Shown: positions 15,898 through 24,378 of the stretch, in pieces | Layout of the letters: each line of letters opens with the position of its first letter | How positions within the stretch are numbered: position 1 is the first letter of the stretch | Assembly: GCA_041395905.1 (NCBI GenBank) | Contig: JAWKZP010000004.1 | Span: forward strand, 248,001-312,000 | Direction of reading: 5' to 3' | Length of the DNA stretch: 64,000 nucleotides | Origin: UBA7803 sp041395905 | Lineage (GTDB): Bacteria; Pseudomonadota; Gammaproteobacteria; Pseudomonadales; Azotimanducaceae | Translations under genes and position numbers: made by a program | The notes under the pieces: generated by a model | Told to the model about the DNA's origin: nothing | Databases searched by the model: none | What the model saw: only the letters and a program-made list of their open reading frames with translations

Positions 15898-16842
15898 TCA
15901 GGCGGAGCAACTGCCGCCGCCGAGAACGCAGAATTTGGCGCAGTGGGGATGATTGAGCGCTACGGGACCCAGACTGTCGGCGAGCCGCGGCCCGTAGGAA
16001 AAACCCGGCGCGTAGGGCAACAGCGTGCACGCCACCACGTCCGGCTCCAGGCTGCCCCTGCGCCGAACCACCATGCGCGCGCTGGCACACATCATGTCCG
16101 CCGGATTCACGTCGAGTATGCCCCAGCAGGCCGTGGTGATCTCCGGTACCTCGACGCGCTCGTCCATTTCCGGGAACAGCACCAGGGCGGCCGGGTCGCT
16201 GGCGTCCACGGCCACGCCGAGGGACGCGAACAGGCGGGCAAACCCCGCGCGCAAGGCCGGCTCGTCTTCACCCCAGCGGGTACGTCCGGCCACGTGCACC
16301 CGGAAGCCGTTGTCAGACAGCCATTTGAGCCCTTTGACCATGGGCGTCCACGAGCGGCCGCCTCGCTCCTCCTCGTGACGCGCCCGGTCCGGATGGTCCA
16401 CCGAGACCCGTAGCGTCAGGCGCGCGCCGAATTCGCGCTGGAGCGCCAGCAGGCCGCCTGCACACTTGAGCATGGGGCGCATGGCATTCGTGAGCACCAG
16501 GACCTGCAACCCGGCCTCGAGACAGTCCCGAAGAATGTCGAGGATCTCCGGGTTCATGAACGGCTCGCCGCCCGTGATGCCGATTTCCGTCACCGGCAGA
16601 CCCAGAGCCTCGATCTCTTCGAGATAGCCGCGCACGTCGGCTCGGCTGAGGTAGGCCAGGCGGTCGTTGTTCGGGCTCGATTCGATGTAGCAGTTCGCGC
16701 AGGTGAGGTTGCACAGCGTGCCGGTGTTGAACCACAGGGTGCGCAGGCCCGTCAGCGCCACGCTGGCGCGCTCGGCGCCATCCGCCGTGACGTACGGATC
16801 GACGAATCGGCCGCCGCTGCTCTCCCGCGCAATCAGCTCCAA
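15898..16842 (-). CDS. Radical SAM protein
   Basis: A 314-residue protein with the CxxxCxxC cluster at C44, C48 and C51 (TLCNLTCANC) and the GGE motif in EIGITGGEPF, so it binds a 4Fe-4S cluster and SAM. The C-terminus is Cys-rich (CAKFCVLGGGSCSA), and there is a further Cys pair region (TTACWGIL, MMCASARM, VACTLLP). This may hold a second, SPASM-like site, though it does not match the standard spacing. It follows the nitronate monooxygenase gene by four bases and is surely in the same operon. The substrate is unknown. Similar short proteins are annotated only as radical SAM proteins. Confidence 0.88.
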   Translation of the reverse strand: MELIARESSGGRFVDPYVTADGAERASVALTGLRTLWFNTGTLCNLTCANCYIESSPNNDRLAYLSRADVRGYLEEIEALGLPVTEIGITGGEPFMNPEILDILRDCLEAGLQVLVLTNAMRPMLKCAGGLLALQREFGARLTLRVSVDHPDRARHEEERGGRSWTPMVKGLKWLSDNGFRVHVAGRTRWGEDEPALRAGFARLFASLGVAVDASDPAALVLFPEMDERVEVPEITTACWGILDVNPADMMCASARMVVRRRGSLEPDVVACTLLPYAPGFSYGPRLADSLGPVALNHPHCAKFCVLGGGSCSA

Positions 16843-16846
16843 GATC

Positions 16847-17983
16847 TCAGCCCTCCATGATGGACGCCATGCGCTCGGCGGCGGCGGCGAAGTCTTCCAT
16901 GAAGTCGAACACCACCGTGCGCGCAGAAACGCTGGCGTTCATGAGCCCGACGCCCTGACCCACCCAGTAGGTGGCGAGCTGCCTGGCGCCCGGATCACCC
17001 GCAAGTGCCAGCTTGTCGATGCGCGCCAGCGCCGGCCCGCTCACGAGCCCCTGCAGCGGCATGGGCAGCGGATCCGGTGCCTCTTCGTCCTGCCAGGCAT
17101 CCGTCCAGGGCGAGCGCAGCTGGCGCGTGTACTTGCCCGTGCGGCTGCGCGAGCGCACCGTCTGGCGCGAAGACGCGGTGAGCATCTTGTCCTTGATCAC
17201 CGGGTGGGTTTCAGCCTCGGCGGTAGTGAGCCACACCGAGCCGGTCCAGGCGCCGGCGGCACCCATGGCCATGCAGGCAGCCATCTGACGACCTGTGACG
17301 ATGCCGCCCGCAGCCAGTACCGGCCGGTCGCCGTAGGCCTTCATGGCCTCCACCACTTCCGGGATCAGCACCAGCGTGGCGATCTCGCCGCAGTGGCCGC
17401 CGGCCTCGCCGCCGGAGGCGATGATGATGTCCACACCCGCCTCGGCATGCTTGATGGCATGCTCCTTGGCACCCGCCAGCGCACCCGTGAGCACGCCCTC
17501 TGCGCGGGCTCGCTCCATCATGAACGGCGGTGGCACGCCAAGGGCGTTGACGATCAGTTTGATGGGGTGAGCAAACGCCACGTCCAGAATGCGGGCGGCG
17601 CCCTTCTCGCGCAGCCCATCGCCGAAGTCGTCGCCAACCGGCCGATCCCACAGACCCGCGGTATCGATGCCGTGCTCGGCGAGAATGCGCTCGACGTAGC
17701 GCTTGTGCTCCGGCGGCACGCGCGCCTGAATTTCTTCGGCGGTGAGCCCACCTTCCTTGGCATCCATGCTGGCGGGTACGATGAGATCCACGCCGTAGGG
17801 TTTGCCCTCCACGTGCTCGTCGATCCACTTGAGTTCGATCTCGAGCGATTCGGGCGTGTGCGCCGCGGCGCCGAGCACACCGAATCCGCCCGCCTTGCTC
17901 ACCTCCGCCACCACGTCACGGCAGTGGCTGAACGCGAACAGCGGAAACTCGATGCCGAGCATGTCGCAGACCTTGGATTTCAT
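16847..17983 (-). CDS. Nitronate monooxygenase-like FMN enzyme
   Basis: A 378-residue TIM-barrel protein of the 2-nitropropane dioxygenase/NMO family. Motifs: FSHCRDVVAEVSKAGGFGVLGA at the N-terminus, IIIASGGEAGGHCG for FMN binding, VLAAGGIVTGRQM and MGAAGAWTGS around the phosphate site. Family members oxidise alkyl nitronates with FMN and O2, but many act on other substrates. Start ATG 17983 has a GGGGGAG ribosome-binding site. A 43-residue upstream extension has no domain support. It is the first gene of a two-gene operon with the radical SAM gene. Confidence 0.87.
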   Translation of the reverse strand: MKSKVCDMLGIEFPLFAFSHCRDVVAEVSKAGGFGVLGAAAHTPESLEIELKWIDEHVEGKPYGVDLIVPASMDAKEGGLTAEEIQARVPPEHKRYVERILAEHGIDTAGLWDRPVGDDFGDGLREKGAARILDVAFAHPIKLIVNALGVPPPFMMERARAEGVLTGALAGAKEHAIKHAEAGVDIIIASGGEAGGHCGEIATLVLIPEVVEAMKAYGDRPVLAAGGIVTGRQMAACMAMGAAGAWTGSVWLTTAEAETHPVIKDKMLTASSRQTVRSRSRTGKYTRQLRSPWTDAWQDEEAPDPLPMPLQGLVSGPALARIDKLALAGDPGARQLATYWVGQGVGLMNASVSARTVVFDFMEDFAAAAERMASIMEG

Positions 17984-18129
17984 GAAACTCCCCCGAATCG
18001 TTGGTGATCCGTATAGTACCCGAATCGGTGACCACCGGGTCCTGGGCACCGGTAAACGCGAAGGCCCTGGGTCGGTTGCGCGCTGCCACCGACCGGGACC
18101 CGCCCCCGCCATCAGTGGAGCCTCGTCAC

Positions 18130-18522
18130 GTGAAAATCACCGCCAGATCGCTGCAGATCGCGCTGGGCAGTATCTTTCTGGTCCTCGGGGGCTGGACGCT
18201 GCTGCTCCCGGGCGTGGTCGAACAGCTGGTGCTCAGCCCCGAGTACTACGCCGGAACCAGGACATCGGCTCTGCTCATCGGCTGCTTCGGCGCTCAGGCC
18301 GTGCTCTGCGGCACGGTGATCGTGGCGTCGCGTTTTACGCCCCGCACGTTTCTGGTCTTCGGGCTGGTGGGATCGATACCGTTTTTCGGCTTCAACTACT
18401 ACTTCGTGTTCGTCGAGCCCGTGTTCAATCGCTGGATGCTGATCGACTTCATCGGCAATCTGGGCATCCTCGCCTGCGGCGTGCGCGGCTGGCAGCTCCT
18501 GCGGGCCGAACAGCCACGGTGA
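18130..18522 (+). CDS. Four-helix membrane protein, unknown function
   Basis: A 130-residue protein with hydrophobic segments at about 8-27, 42-66, 72-90 and 100-120, and FFGFNYYFVFVEPVFNRWMLIDF between the last two. No family was recognised with confidence. GTG 18130 (VKITARSL) is chosen as start because it gives a normal short N-terminus. The longer frame from 18001 has a proline-rich, non-conserved-looking leader. The gene is divergent from the nitronate monooxygenase and convergent with the SMP-30 gene. Confidence 0.62.
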   Translation: MKITARSLQIALGSIFLVLGGWTLLLPGVVEQLVLSPEYYAGTRTSALLIGCFGAQAVLCGTVIVASRFTPRTFLVFGLVGSIPFFGFNYYFVFVEPVFNRWMLIDFIGNLGILACGVRGWQLLRAEQPR

Positions 18523-18572
18523 TCGCCGGACAGCCGACGGCAATGGCGATGTGACGGCCCCCGTCGCACCGG

Positions 18573-18594
18573 CCCTGACCCGAGCCTGTCAGGG
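18573..18594. terminator. Probable terminator hairpin between convergent genes
   Basis: CCCTGAC (18573-18579), an eight-base loop, then GTCAGGG (18588-18594). It is placed in the gap between the stops of the membrane protein and the SMP-30 gene. No T-run on either side. Confidence 0.45.
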
Positions 18595-18602
18595 AGCCGG
18601 TA

Positions 18603-19463
18603 TCAGGCCGGCAGCCGCACGCGTGCCGGGGCCACCGGCACGCCGGCAACACCGACACGCTCGCGGTACACGGAGCCGGCCGCGTCGCTCGCGGCTCCGT
18701 CCGAGCCCGAGACTACGTAAAGGTCCCTGAGATCATCCCCGCCGAAGCACACCGACGTGCACATGGGATCGGGAATGGCGACAAAGTCCCGCTGCTTCCC
18801 GTCCGGCGCGAACACGGCGACGCCGTGCCCGCCACCGGCCAGCGCCACCCATACGGTGCCGTCGGCGGCCACCGCCAGGCCATCGGGCACGCCCGCTTCG
18901 GTCTCCACGAACGGCTGCTTGGGGCCGAGGTTGCCGTCCTCGTGCACCTCGTAGCGGAACACGGTGCGCGCGCGCGAATCCGAGTGGTACAGGGTGCTAC
19001 CGTCAGGTGAGAAGCCGAGGCCGTTGGTCACCCAGATTTCCGTGCCGACGATGCGGCTGGTGCCATCGAGATCGATGAGCCAGAGGTCACCCGGCGCAGG
19101 ACCACCGGCGTTCTCGAACACCGGGCTGCTGCCCAGGCCCCCGGCATAGATGCGGCCCGCCGCGTCCGTGGTGATGTCGTTGAAACCCACCAGCCCCGCG
19201 TCCGGATCGCGATCGAGCAGGGTCAGGGTGTCGCCGCCGTCGAATGGTTTGTAGGCGATGTTGCGTCCACTGACCACGAGGCCGCCGGCCTCATGCAGCA
19301 CCATGCCGCCGATGCCGCGGCGATGCTCGAACACCGTCGTGACCGCGCCGTGCCGGTCGAGGCAGAACACTCCGCCGTTGAGCACGTCGCTGTACATGAG
19401 CCCACGCCCGGGTACCCAGCGCGGCCCCTCCACCAGTCCGTAGCCGGTTGCCAGTTTGTCCAT
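18603..19463 (-). CDS. SMP-30/gluconolactonase/LRE-family beta-propeller
   Basis: A 286-residue six-bladed propeller. Hallmarks are LVEGPRWVPGRGLMYSDV at the N-terminus with the metal-binding Glu, GFNDITTDAAGRIYAG, VTNGLGFSPDGSTLYHSDS and VPDGLAVAADGTVWVAL carrying the Asn and Asp ligands. Members hydrolyse sugar lactones with Ca or Zn; the exact substrate is open. Start ATG 19463 follows GAGGGAACC. Its upstream region is cut 32 bases before the start by an IS91-like 3'-end repeat, so its original promoter may have been displaced. Confidence 0.88.
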   Translation of the reverse strand: MDKLATGYGLVEGPRWVPGRGLMYSDVLNGGVFCLDRHGAVTTVFEHRRGIGGMVLHEAGGLVVSGRNIAYKPFDGGDTLTLLDRDPDAGLVGFNDITTDAAGRIYAGGLGSSPVFENAGGPAPGDLWLIDLDGTSRIVGTEIWVTNGLGFSPDGSTLYHSDSRARTVFRYEVHEDGNLGPKQPFVETEAGVPDGLAVAADGTVWVALAGGGHGVAVFAPDGKQRDFVAIPDPMCTSVCFGGDDLRDLYVVSGSDGAASDAAGSVYRERVGVAGVPVAPARVRLPA

Positions 19464-19495
19464 GGTTCCCTCTCCCTGTGTTCGCCGCGCCGAGG

Positions 19496-19648
19496 GGCGG
19501 CACATTACGGGTCATCGCAGATATAACCGATCCCGCCGTCATCGACAAAATCCTAAACCACATCCGGCACTCCCGCGCGCCGCCTGCGCAGGCGCAACGG
19601 CGCAGAACCTCAACAGATTCAAATCAACACGGCAGCCGCTCCCCGTAA
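19496..19648 (+). pseudogene. IS91-family transposase, C-terminal remnant (copy 1)
   Basis: The frame reads GGTLRVIADITDPAVIDKIL and ends in TAA at 19646-19648. The phrase CGG-T-L-R-V-I-A-x-I-x-D-P-x-V-I-x-x-I-L is typical of the end of IS91/Y2 rolling-circle transposases. Only about 50 residues are left and no start exists. It points away from the SMP-30 gene. Confidence 0.75.
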
Positions 19649-19848
19649 CCGGGGCACAAGCCTTATCGCCCTCGATTTCATGAATGTGGGACACCCGCCC
19701 TGCCCTACCCTGCCCCGACCCGGCAAATCACCAAACAGCGCGTACGACTATAGCCCCATTACCCGAAAGGCATCATTTCGAAAGAAATCTACGCCCTCCT
19801 TGATGCTGTCATCTCTACGACTAAACGGCTTTAGTTCGTCCTATCGCC
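19496..19848 (+). repeat. IS91-like element 3' end, copy 1 (direct repeat)
   Basis: The block is repeated at 21956-22298 with about 90% identity, in the same orientation. It contains the last coding bases of an IS91-type transposase, an untranslated stretch and a terminal hairpin ACTAAA-CGGC-TTTAGT (19820-19835). Similarity stops about 13 bases after the hairpin in both copies. This is the expected layout of an oriIS end. This copy has a ten-base internal duplication-like insertion relative to copy 2. Confidence 0.82.
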
Positions 19849-20007
19849 CGCCCGACGCTACCGTTGATGACTAAACCTGAAGTCTCAGATCCGGTATGCG
19901 CGTGCGGTCGCGCGCGCGGATACTGATAGGGATCTAGCACCAACGCTTACATAATCGTCACAAAGCGTGACTGGTTGGTTGGTACCTTCCGGCTTGGGGA
20001 GGTGATT

Positions 20008-20949
20008 GTGCGAAAACGTCTGTTGCTAATACTCGCCGGGTGCTGGTGTTTGCCGGCACTCGCTGCTCCGATCGGTATCTACTGGACCGACTCCGGCGAT
20101 GGCACGCTCAATCGCGCGGGGCTCGATGGAACAAGCACGGAGACGCTCGTTTCCGGACTCACCAATCCGAATGGTGGCATGTTTGTCTCCGACTCTTCGA
20201 TCTACTGGACCGACATCGACGATCAAGCCGTCTGGCGTGCCAATGATGACGGTCGCGACGCGTCAAAACTCGTCAACACAAGCGGCGCACCGAGGGATGT
20301 CTGGCTTGCTGACGGTTCAGTGTTTTTGGTGAGCACTGCTCCACTGGACAGTATCAGCGTAGCCAATTCTGACGGCTCCGGTGCGTCGGCGCTCATCACA
20401 ACCGGCCTATCGTTCCCGAACGGCATAGCGATCTATGACAATCGCGTGTATTGGTCGGACTCGGGTACACGGAGTATTTCAACCAGCGCGTTGGATGGCT
20501 CCGATGTGGTCGAGGTGATTGGTGGGCTGCCGACGACACTGCTGCCAGGCGACGTGTTTGTGACCAATGACTACCTCTACTGGACGACACGCGACTTGGC
20601 GCTGACGCGGGCTGGCAGTGCGGTCGCGGGCACAGTTCAGCGAGCGCGCCGTGATGGGAGCGAGGTCGCAACGTTGGTCGATGGACTCGTGTTCCCGGAG
20701 CAACTCGTGGTCGCTGGCGGGTTCCTCTACTGGACCGACATCTTCGCTGGGACCATTCAGCGAGCGGACCTCGACGGGTCCGGCGTCACGACCTTGATCT
20801 CAGGGCTTTCCCGTCCCGTTGGTCTCGCGGTCGTGACATCCGTCCCCGAGCCGGGTTCGCTTGCGCTACTTTGTGCTGGTCTCGCAGGTTTGGGCTTTGC
20901 GCGACAAAGAAGAACTCGAACGCAACTAGGTTTCCGGTGGCACGGCTGA
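20008..20949 (+). CDS. PEP-CTERM protein with YWTD-type beta-propeller repeats
   Basis: A 313-residue secreted protein. It starts with a signal peptide (RKRLLLILAGCWCLPALAA). Five to six propeller blades follow, marked by IYWTDSGDGTLNRAGLDG, IYWTDIDDQAVWRAN, VYWSDSGTRSIS, LYWTTRD and LYWTDIFAGTIQRADLDG, as in LDL-receptor YWTD modules. The C-terminus is a PEP-CTERM sorting signal: VPEPGSLALL, a hydrophobic helix and an Arg cluster (RQRR). That tag is read by an exosortase/EpsH system not present in the window. GTG 20008 follows GGGGAGG. Similar propellers bind ligands or matrix; none is suggested here. It lies between two IS91-like ends, so it was probably imported. Confidence 0.85.
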   Translation: MRKRLLLILAGCWCLPALAAPIGIYWTDSGDGTLNRAGLDGTSTETLVSGLTNPNGGMFVSDSSIYWTDIDDQAVWRANDDGRDASKLVNTSGAPRDVWLADGSVFLVSTAPLDSISVANSDGSGASALITTGLSFPNGIAIYDNRVYWSDSGTRSISTSALDGSDVVEVIGGLPTTLLPGDVFVTNDYLYWTTRDLALTRAGSAVAGTVQRARRDGSEVATLVDGLVFPEQLVVAGGFLYWTDIFAGTIQRADLDGSGVTTLISGLSRPVGLAVVTSVPEPGSLALLCAGLAGLGFARQRRTRTQLGFRWHG

Positions 20950-21665
20950 TCTCGTGTCCTGATTGTGGTCAGCAGGTCAGTTCCAAGGCACCGACGTGTC
21001 CTCACTGTGGAGCGCCGATCAACCGGTCTGAAGCTCGCAAGCTCGCAAAGGGCGGCGGGAGGAAAAGAACCAGTGTTGGTACGGGATGCCTCGTAGTCGT
21101 CATTCTTCTCGCTGTGATCGGATACATTGGCGCGCCCTCATACGAGTCATACACGTCCCCTTCGAGCAAGAGTGGGTCGGCATCAAAGAATTCGGCCCCC
21201 GCGACGCGAACCTATTGGGCCCGCGGCACGGTGAATGTACGTGCCGAGCCGAGCACTGATGCGCCCGTGGTTCGCAAGCTGTCCGCAGGCGATAGCGTAT
21301 CAATCGAAACCGAAGAGGCCGCGAATAACTGGGCGAAGATCGGCGAAGGTGAGTACGTATTCATGGACGTGCTTTCTTCAGAGAGCCCAAAGGATCGCAG
21401 CAGTCGCCAGCAATACGAGGCTCAGCTTGTTTGCGAGCGAGCTGTGGAAAAGAGTGCGAAGTACTCCTTCGAGTGGACTGATGGACTCCTCGAGCCGAAG
21501 TTCAGTCGTTTCGGTACGAATGACAAAGGCCAAGTCGCGGTGCAAGGCGACAAGATCAAGATGCAGAATGGCTTTGGTGCGTGGCAGAACCAGACTTACA
21601 CGTGCTGGTACGACCCGGACACTCATGCGTTGGTCTCGGTGGACATTCAGGCCGGCATACTCTGA
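20937..21665 (+). CDS. Zinc-ribbon / single-helix / SH3-like domain protein
   Basis: A 242-residue protein. An N-terminal zinc ribbon (CPDCGQQV...CPHCGAPI, residues about 7-26) is followed by a basic stretch and one membrane helix (about 45-65). A bacterial SH3-like domain (WARGTVNVRAEPSTDAPVVRKL, then WAKIGEGEYVFMDVL) and a C-terminal domain with single Cys residues complete it. The layout suggests a membrane-anchored sensor or wall-binding protein with the zinc ribbon in the cytosol. The GTG at 20937 overlaps the end of the PEP-CTERM gene by 13 bases, so the two are translationally linked. It also lies inside the IS91-bracketed island. Confidence 0.78.
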   Translation: MARLISCPDCGQQVSSKAPTCPHCGAPINRSEARKLAKGGGRKRTSVGTGCLVVVILLAVIGYIGAPSYESYTSPSSKSGSASKNSAPATRTYWARGTVNVRAEPSTDAPVVRKLSAGDSVSIETEEAANNWAKIGEGEYVFMDVLSSESPKDRSSRQQYEAQLVCERAVEKSAKYSFEWTDGLLEPKFSRFGTNDKGQVAVQGDKIKMQNGFGAWQNQTYTCWYDPDTHALVSVDIQAGIL

Positions 21666-21689
21666 ACGTTGGTGAACTCCCGTCAGGCG

Positions 21690-21905
21690 TCAGCGCCCAC
21701 CGAGCTTCCCGAACAATCGCCGTTCGAACGAGTCAGCAATCCACGCGGGCTCCCTGCGGAGCCGTTGTGCGAGCAGGACATCACCCTCGGCCATCGCCTC
21801 GGCCTGCCCCGCGAGTGTGGCACGAAGCAGCGCGACCATCTGTCCCGACACGTACCTCGCTTGATCGGCCTCAGTGAGCAGGGACTCCCGGGCTGACTTG
21901 GGCAC
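21690..21905 (-). CDS. Possible small protein, 71 residues
   Basis: The frame begins MPKSARESLLTEADQARYVSG and continues through an Ala-rich helical stretch to LFGKLGGR. It has codon choice like a gene and a plausible all-helical fold, but no recognised family. It sits between the zinc-ribbon gene and the second IS91-like remnant, on the opposite strand. It may be the intact remainder of a larger unit or a spurious frame. Confidence 0.35.
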   Translation of the reverse strand: MPKSARESLLTEADQARYVSGQMVALLRATLAGQAEAMAEGDVLLAQRLRREPAWIADSFERRLFGKLGGR

Positions 21906-21913
21906 AACGGCTC

Positions 21914-22108
21914 ACACGTACCTTTGAGTTCTACGTGACCGTCTGCCCGCTGTGTGGCGGCACATTACGTGTCATCGCAGATATCACCGACCCCGCCGTC
22001 ATCGACGAAATCCTCAACGACATCCGGCACTCCCGCGCGCCGCCTGCGCGGGCGCAACGGCGCAGAACCTCAACAGATTCAAATCAACACGGCAGCTGCT
22101 CCGCGTAA
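21914..22108 (+). pseudogene. IS91-family transposase, C-terminal remnant (copy 2)
   Basis: The frame reads RTFEFYVTVCPLCGGTLRV and then IADITDPAVIDEIL, ending in TAA at 22106-22108. The RTF...CP-C-GG-L-R-V-I-A block is the zinc-ribbon-like end of IS91-type transposases, and slightly more of it is preserved here than in copy 1. No upstream part or start remains. Confidence 0.78.
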
Positions 22109-22298
22109 CCGGGGCACAAGCCCTATCGCCCTCGATCTCATGAATGTGGGACAACCGCCCTGCCGTGACCCGGCAAATCATCAAACAGTGCGCACGACTA
22201 TAGGCCCATGACCCGAAAGGCATCGTTTCGAAAGAAATCCACGCCCTCCTTGATACTTTCATCTCAACGACTAAACGGCTTTAGTTCGTCCTGTCGCC
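21956..22298 (+). repeat. IS91-like element 3' end, copy 2 (direct repeat)
   Basis: Direct repeat of 19496-19848. It contains the transposase tail, the same non-coding stretch and the hairpin ACTAAA-CGGC-TTTAGT at 22270-22285, after which similarity ends. Copy-to-copy distance is 2,460 bp at the left edges. Confidence 0.82.
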
Positions 22299-22713
22299 AA
22301 CACCACCTCGGTCTACTGAGCATTACTGGCTACCGGTCAATAGCAACACTGAGTAGGCACGAAGCAACCTCTGACTGCGACCGGCCGGGAGTCCACGGAT
22401 CGAGGTCGACGGCTGGGGACTGGTCGAACCCGGGCCGTAGTCGGGTTCGGCAGAATCGAAGGGGGCCTCCGATCAACGAGCCCGGTGAGGAGATCGCTCT
22501 GGGGCGATTCGCGCCCGCAGGTGAAGGTGACTCTAGAAGCACACTTGCGCCGGCGCCGGCGTGTAACAGCGCGGTTTCCGGTTCCGCTCACTACGCTACG
22601 CTCCGTTCGCTCCACCGAAGCACGGCGCCCGGGCGAGAACCTTCGCCGCTATACGCGGCTCGGCGGGTGGGCCTGCGGGCAACCCCAGGCGCCGCGCCGG
22701 AAACCTCTGAACG
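22299..22713. other. Gene-free stretch right of the IS91-like copy
   Basis: About 415 bases with no credible reading frame on either strand. A low-complexity patch CTACGCTACGCTCCGTTCGC lies near 22590. This may be degraded element DNA between the island and the GFA gene. Confidence 0.5.
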
Positions 22714-23139
22714 CTACCTGGCCGTTCTATCGGCCTTCGGCTGCAGCGACGCCATGAACTCGGCGCCGGTGAGACGCGGGTGATCGCCTGCGAAATCGTA
22801 GCTGGCGGGCTTTTCCTCGATGTAGATTTCACCCGCCAGGCGGAACGGAGTCTGGTCGTCGAACGTGCCCATCCACAGCACGTAATGATCTGCCGCCTTG
22901 AGACGGTAGAACAGATTGGTCCCGCAGCGGCGGCAGAAGCCACGCTCCGCCCACTCCGAGGAATCGTAGCGGGCGATGTCGTCGACACCCTGAAACTCGA
23001 CGCTGGCGACGCTGGCAGCCATGCCCGGACCGCCGGACCAGCGCCGGCACATGTCGCAGTGGCAGCTGTGAACGTCGCTATCGACCCCCTGCGCGGTATA
23101 GGTCACCGCCCCGCACAGACAGCGTCCGGTCGCGGCCAC
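22714..23139 (-). CDS. GFA-family zinc protein (CENP-V/GFA domain)
   Basis: A 141-residue protein with the Zn-binding pattern of the glutathione-dependent formaldehyde-activating (GFA) fold: CLCGAVTY, then CHCDMCRRW, and later FCRRCGTNLFY. Most members are of unknown role; the formaldehyde link is weak for the family as a whole. GTG 23139 overlaps the stop of the upstream serine hydrolase by one base (TAGTG). It is the last gene of a five-gene operon with an LLM oxidoreductase, a transporter and a Baeyer-Villiger-like enzyme. Confidence 0.88.
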   Translation of the reverse strand: MAATGRCLCGAVTYTAQGVDSDVHSCHCDMCRRWSGGPGMAASVASVEFQGVDDIARYDSSEWAERGFCRRCGTNLFYRLKAADHYVLWMGTFDDQTPFRLAGEIYIEEKPASYDFAGDHPRLTGAEFMASLQPKADRTAR

Positions 23140-24356
23140 TATTCACCCCCCAGAGAGCGGACGGCCTCGATGGCGGCGCCGAAAAATGCGTAGCTCTCGA
23201 GTTCGTGCGCGGTCACCCAGGCGTCCGGCCAGTAGCTCAGCTTGACGATGACCACGTCCTCTCTGGGCGCAACGAAGATCAGCTGACCGTACACGCCCTG
23301 TGCCTCGAAGCGGTCGTCGTCCAGCAGCCACCACTGATAGCCGTAACCCAAGGGGTACTCGGGATAGAGATGTCCATAGCCGGTGGCATCGCTGTTCGGG
23401 TGCGTTGCCGCGCGCACCCACTCCGGCGATACGATCTGACGGCCGTTGGCGCTGCCGCCGCGGGCCATCATCAGGCCGAAGCGTCCGAAGTCGCGCAGCG
23501 TCGCCAGCAGCCCGCCGCCGCCCATCTCGCGGCCGATGCTTTCCGGTCCGTCCAGCACCCAGGCCGCGTCGAATTCCATGCCCGCCGGCCGCCAGAGCTG
23601 CTGCTCCATGAATTCCGCCAGCCGCTGACGGCTCACGGTTTCCACCAGCCAGCCGAGAATCGACGATTCCATGGTGCTGTAGTTGAACTTCTCGCCGGGG
23701 GCATGTGCGCGCGGCAGGCTGTTGGCACCTTCCACCATGCGATAGCGCTGCTCCACGTACGCCCCGTTCCAGTCCCGCACCAGCGGCTTCGACGTGTCCG
23801 ACCAGTCGTAGGCCTCTTCATCCCACGCCACGCCGGACAGCATCTGCAGCGCGTTCTTGATGGTGACGCCCTCATAGGCGCTGCCGATGAGCGACGGCAG
23901 GTATTTCTCCAGCGGATCGTCGAGACTGTCGATGAGCCCGCGCTCCAGCGCGATGCCCACCAGGGTCGAGGTGAACGACTTGCCCGTGGAGAACGAGATG
24001 AACCGCGTGGTGGGCAGCGCGCCGTTGCGGTACGACTCGTGGACGATGCGACCGCCCTTCAGGATCAGCAGCGCGTTGCTGTTGGTGCGGCGGTTGAAAT
24101 CCTCGATGCCGTAGCTTTTGCCCTCGAACTCGTAGCGAATGTCGAAGCCGTCCGGCAGCTCGATACGCGGCAGCGCCAGCACATCCGCACCGGCGTGGAC
24201 CCTGCGGGTCGGAAAGATCTGCTCCGCGGTCTGATACTTCTGCGCGCGGCCCTCCGGATCGAAGAACGCCCGCCGTGCCGATTCGGCGTCCGCGAAAGCG
24301 GCCCCTGCCACCGTCAGCAGCGCCGCACCGAGCGCGAGCCTGGTCAGAATCATCAT
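23139..24356 (-). CDS. Exported serine hydrolase, class C beta-lactamase family
   Basis: A 405-residue protein with an N-terminal signal peptide (about 1-21, ending GAAFADA). The SxxK motif is STGK in FISFSTGKSFTST, followed by the YxN-like NYSTMESS (Tyr and Ser) and a C-terminal YGQLIFVAP strand in place of KTG. It belongs to the periplasmic serine hydrolases related to 6-aminohexanoate-dimer hydrolase and EstB, not to resistance beta-lactamases by any visible marker. ATG 24356 has GAGGGGAGC in front. It is preceded at 22 bases by the monooxygenase gene in the same operon. Confidence 0.88.
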   Translation of the reverse strand: MMILTRLALGAALLTVAGAAFADAESARRAFFDPEGRAQKYQTAEQIFPTRRVHAGADVLALPRIELPDGFDIRYEFEGKSYGIEDFNRRTNSNALLILKGGRIVHESYRNGALPTTRFISFSTGKSFTSTLVGIALERGLIDSLDDPLEKYLPSLIGSAYEGVTIKNALQMLSGVAWDEEAYDWSDTSKPLVRDWNGAYVEQRYRMVEGANSLPRAHAPGEKFNYSTMESSILGWLVETVSRQRLAEFMEQQLWRPAGMEFDAAWVLDGPESIGREMGGGGLLATLRDFGRFGLMMARGGSANGRQIVSPEWVRAATHPNSDATGYGHLYPEYPLGYGYQWWLLDDDRFEAQGVYGQLIFVAPREDVVIVKLSYWPDAWVTAHELESYAFFGAAIEAVRSLGGE

Positions 24357-24378
24357 GCTCCCCTCCCTTCGCGCCGCT

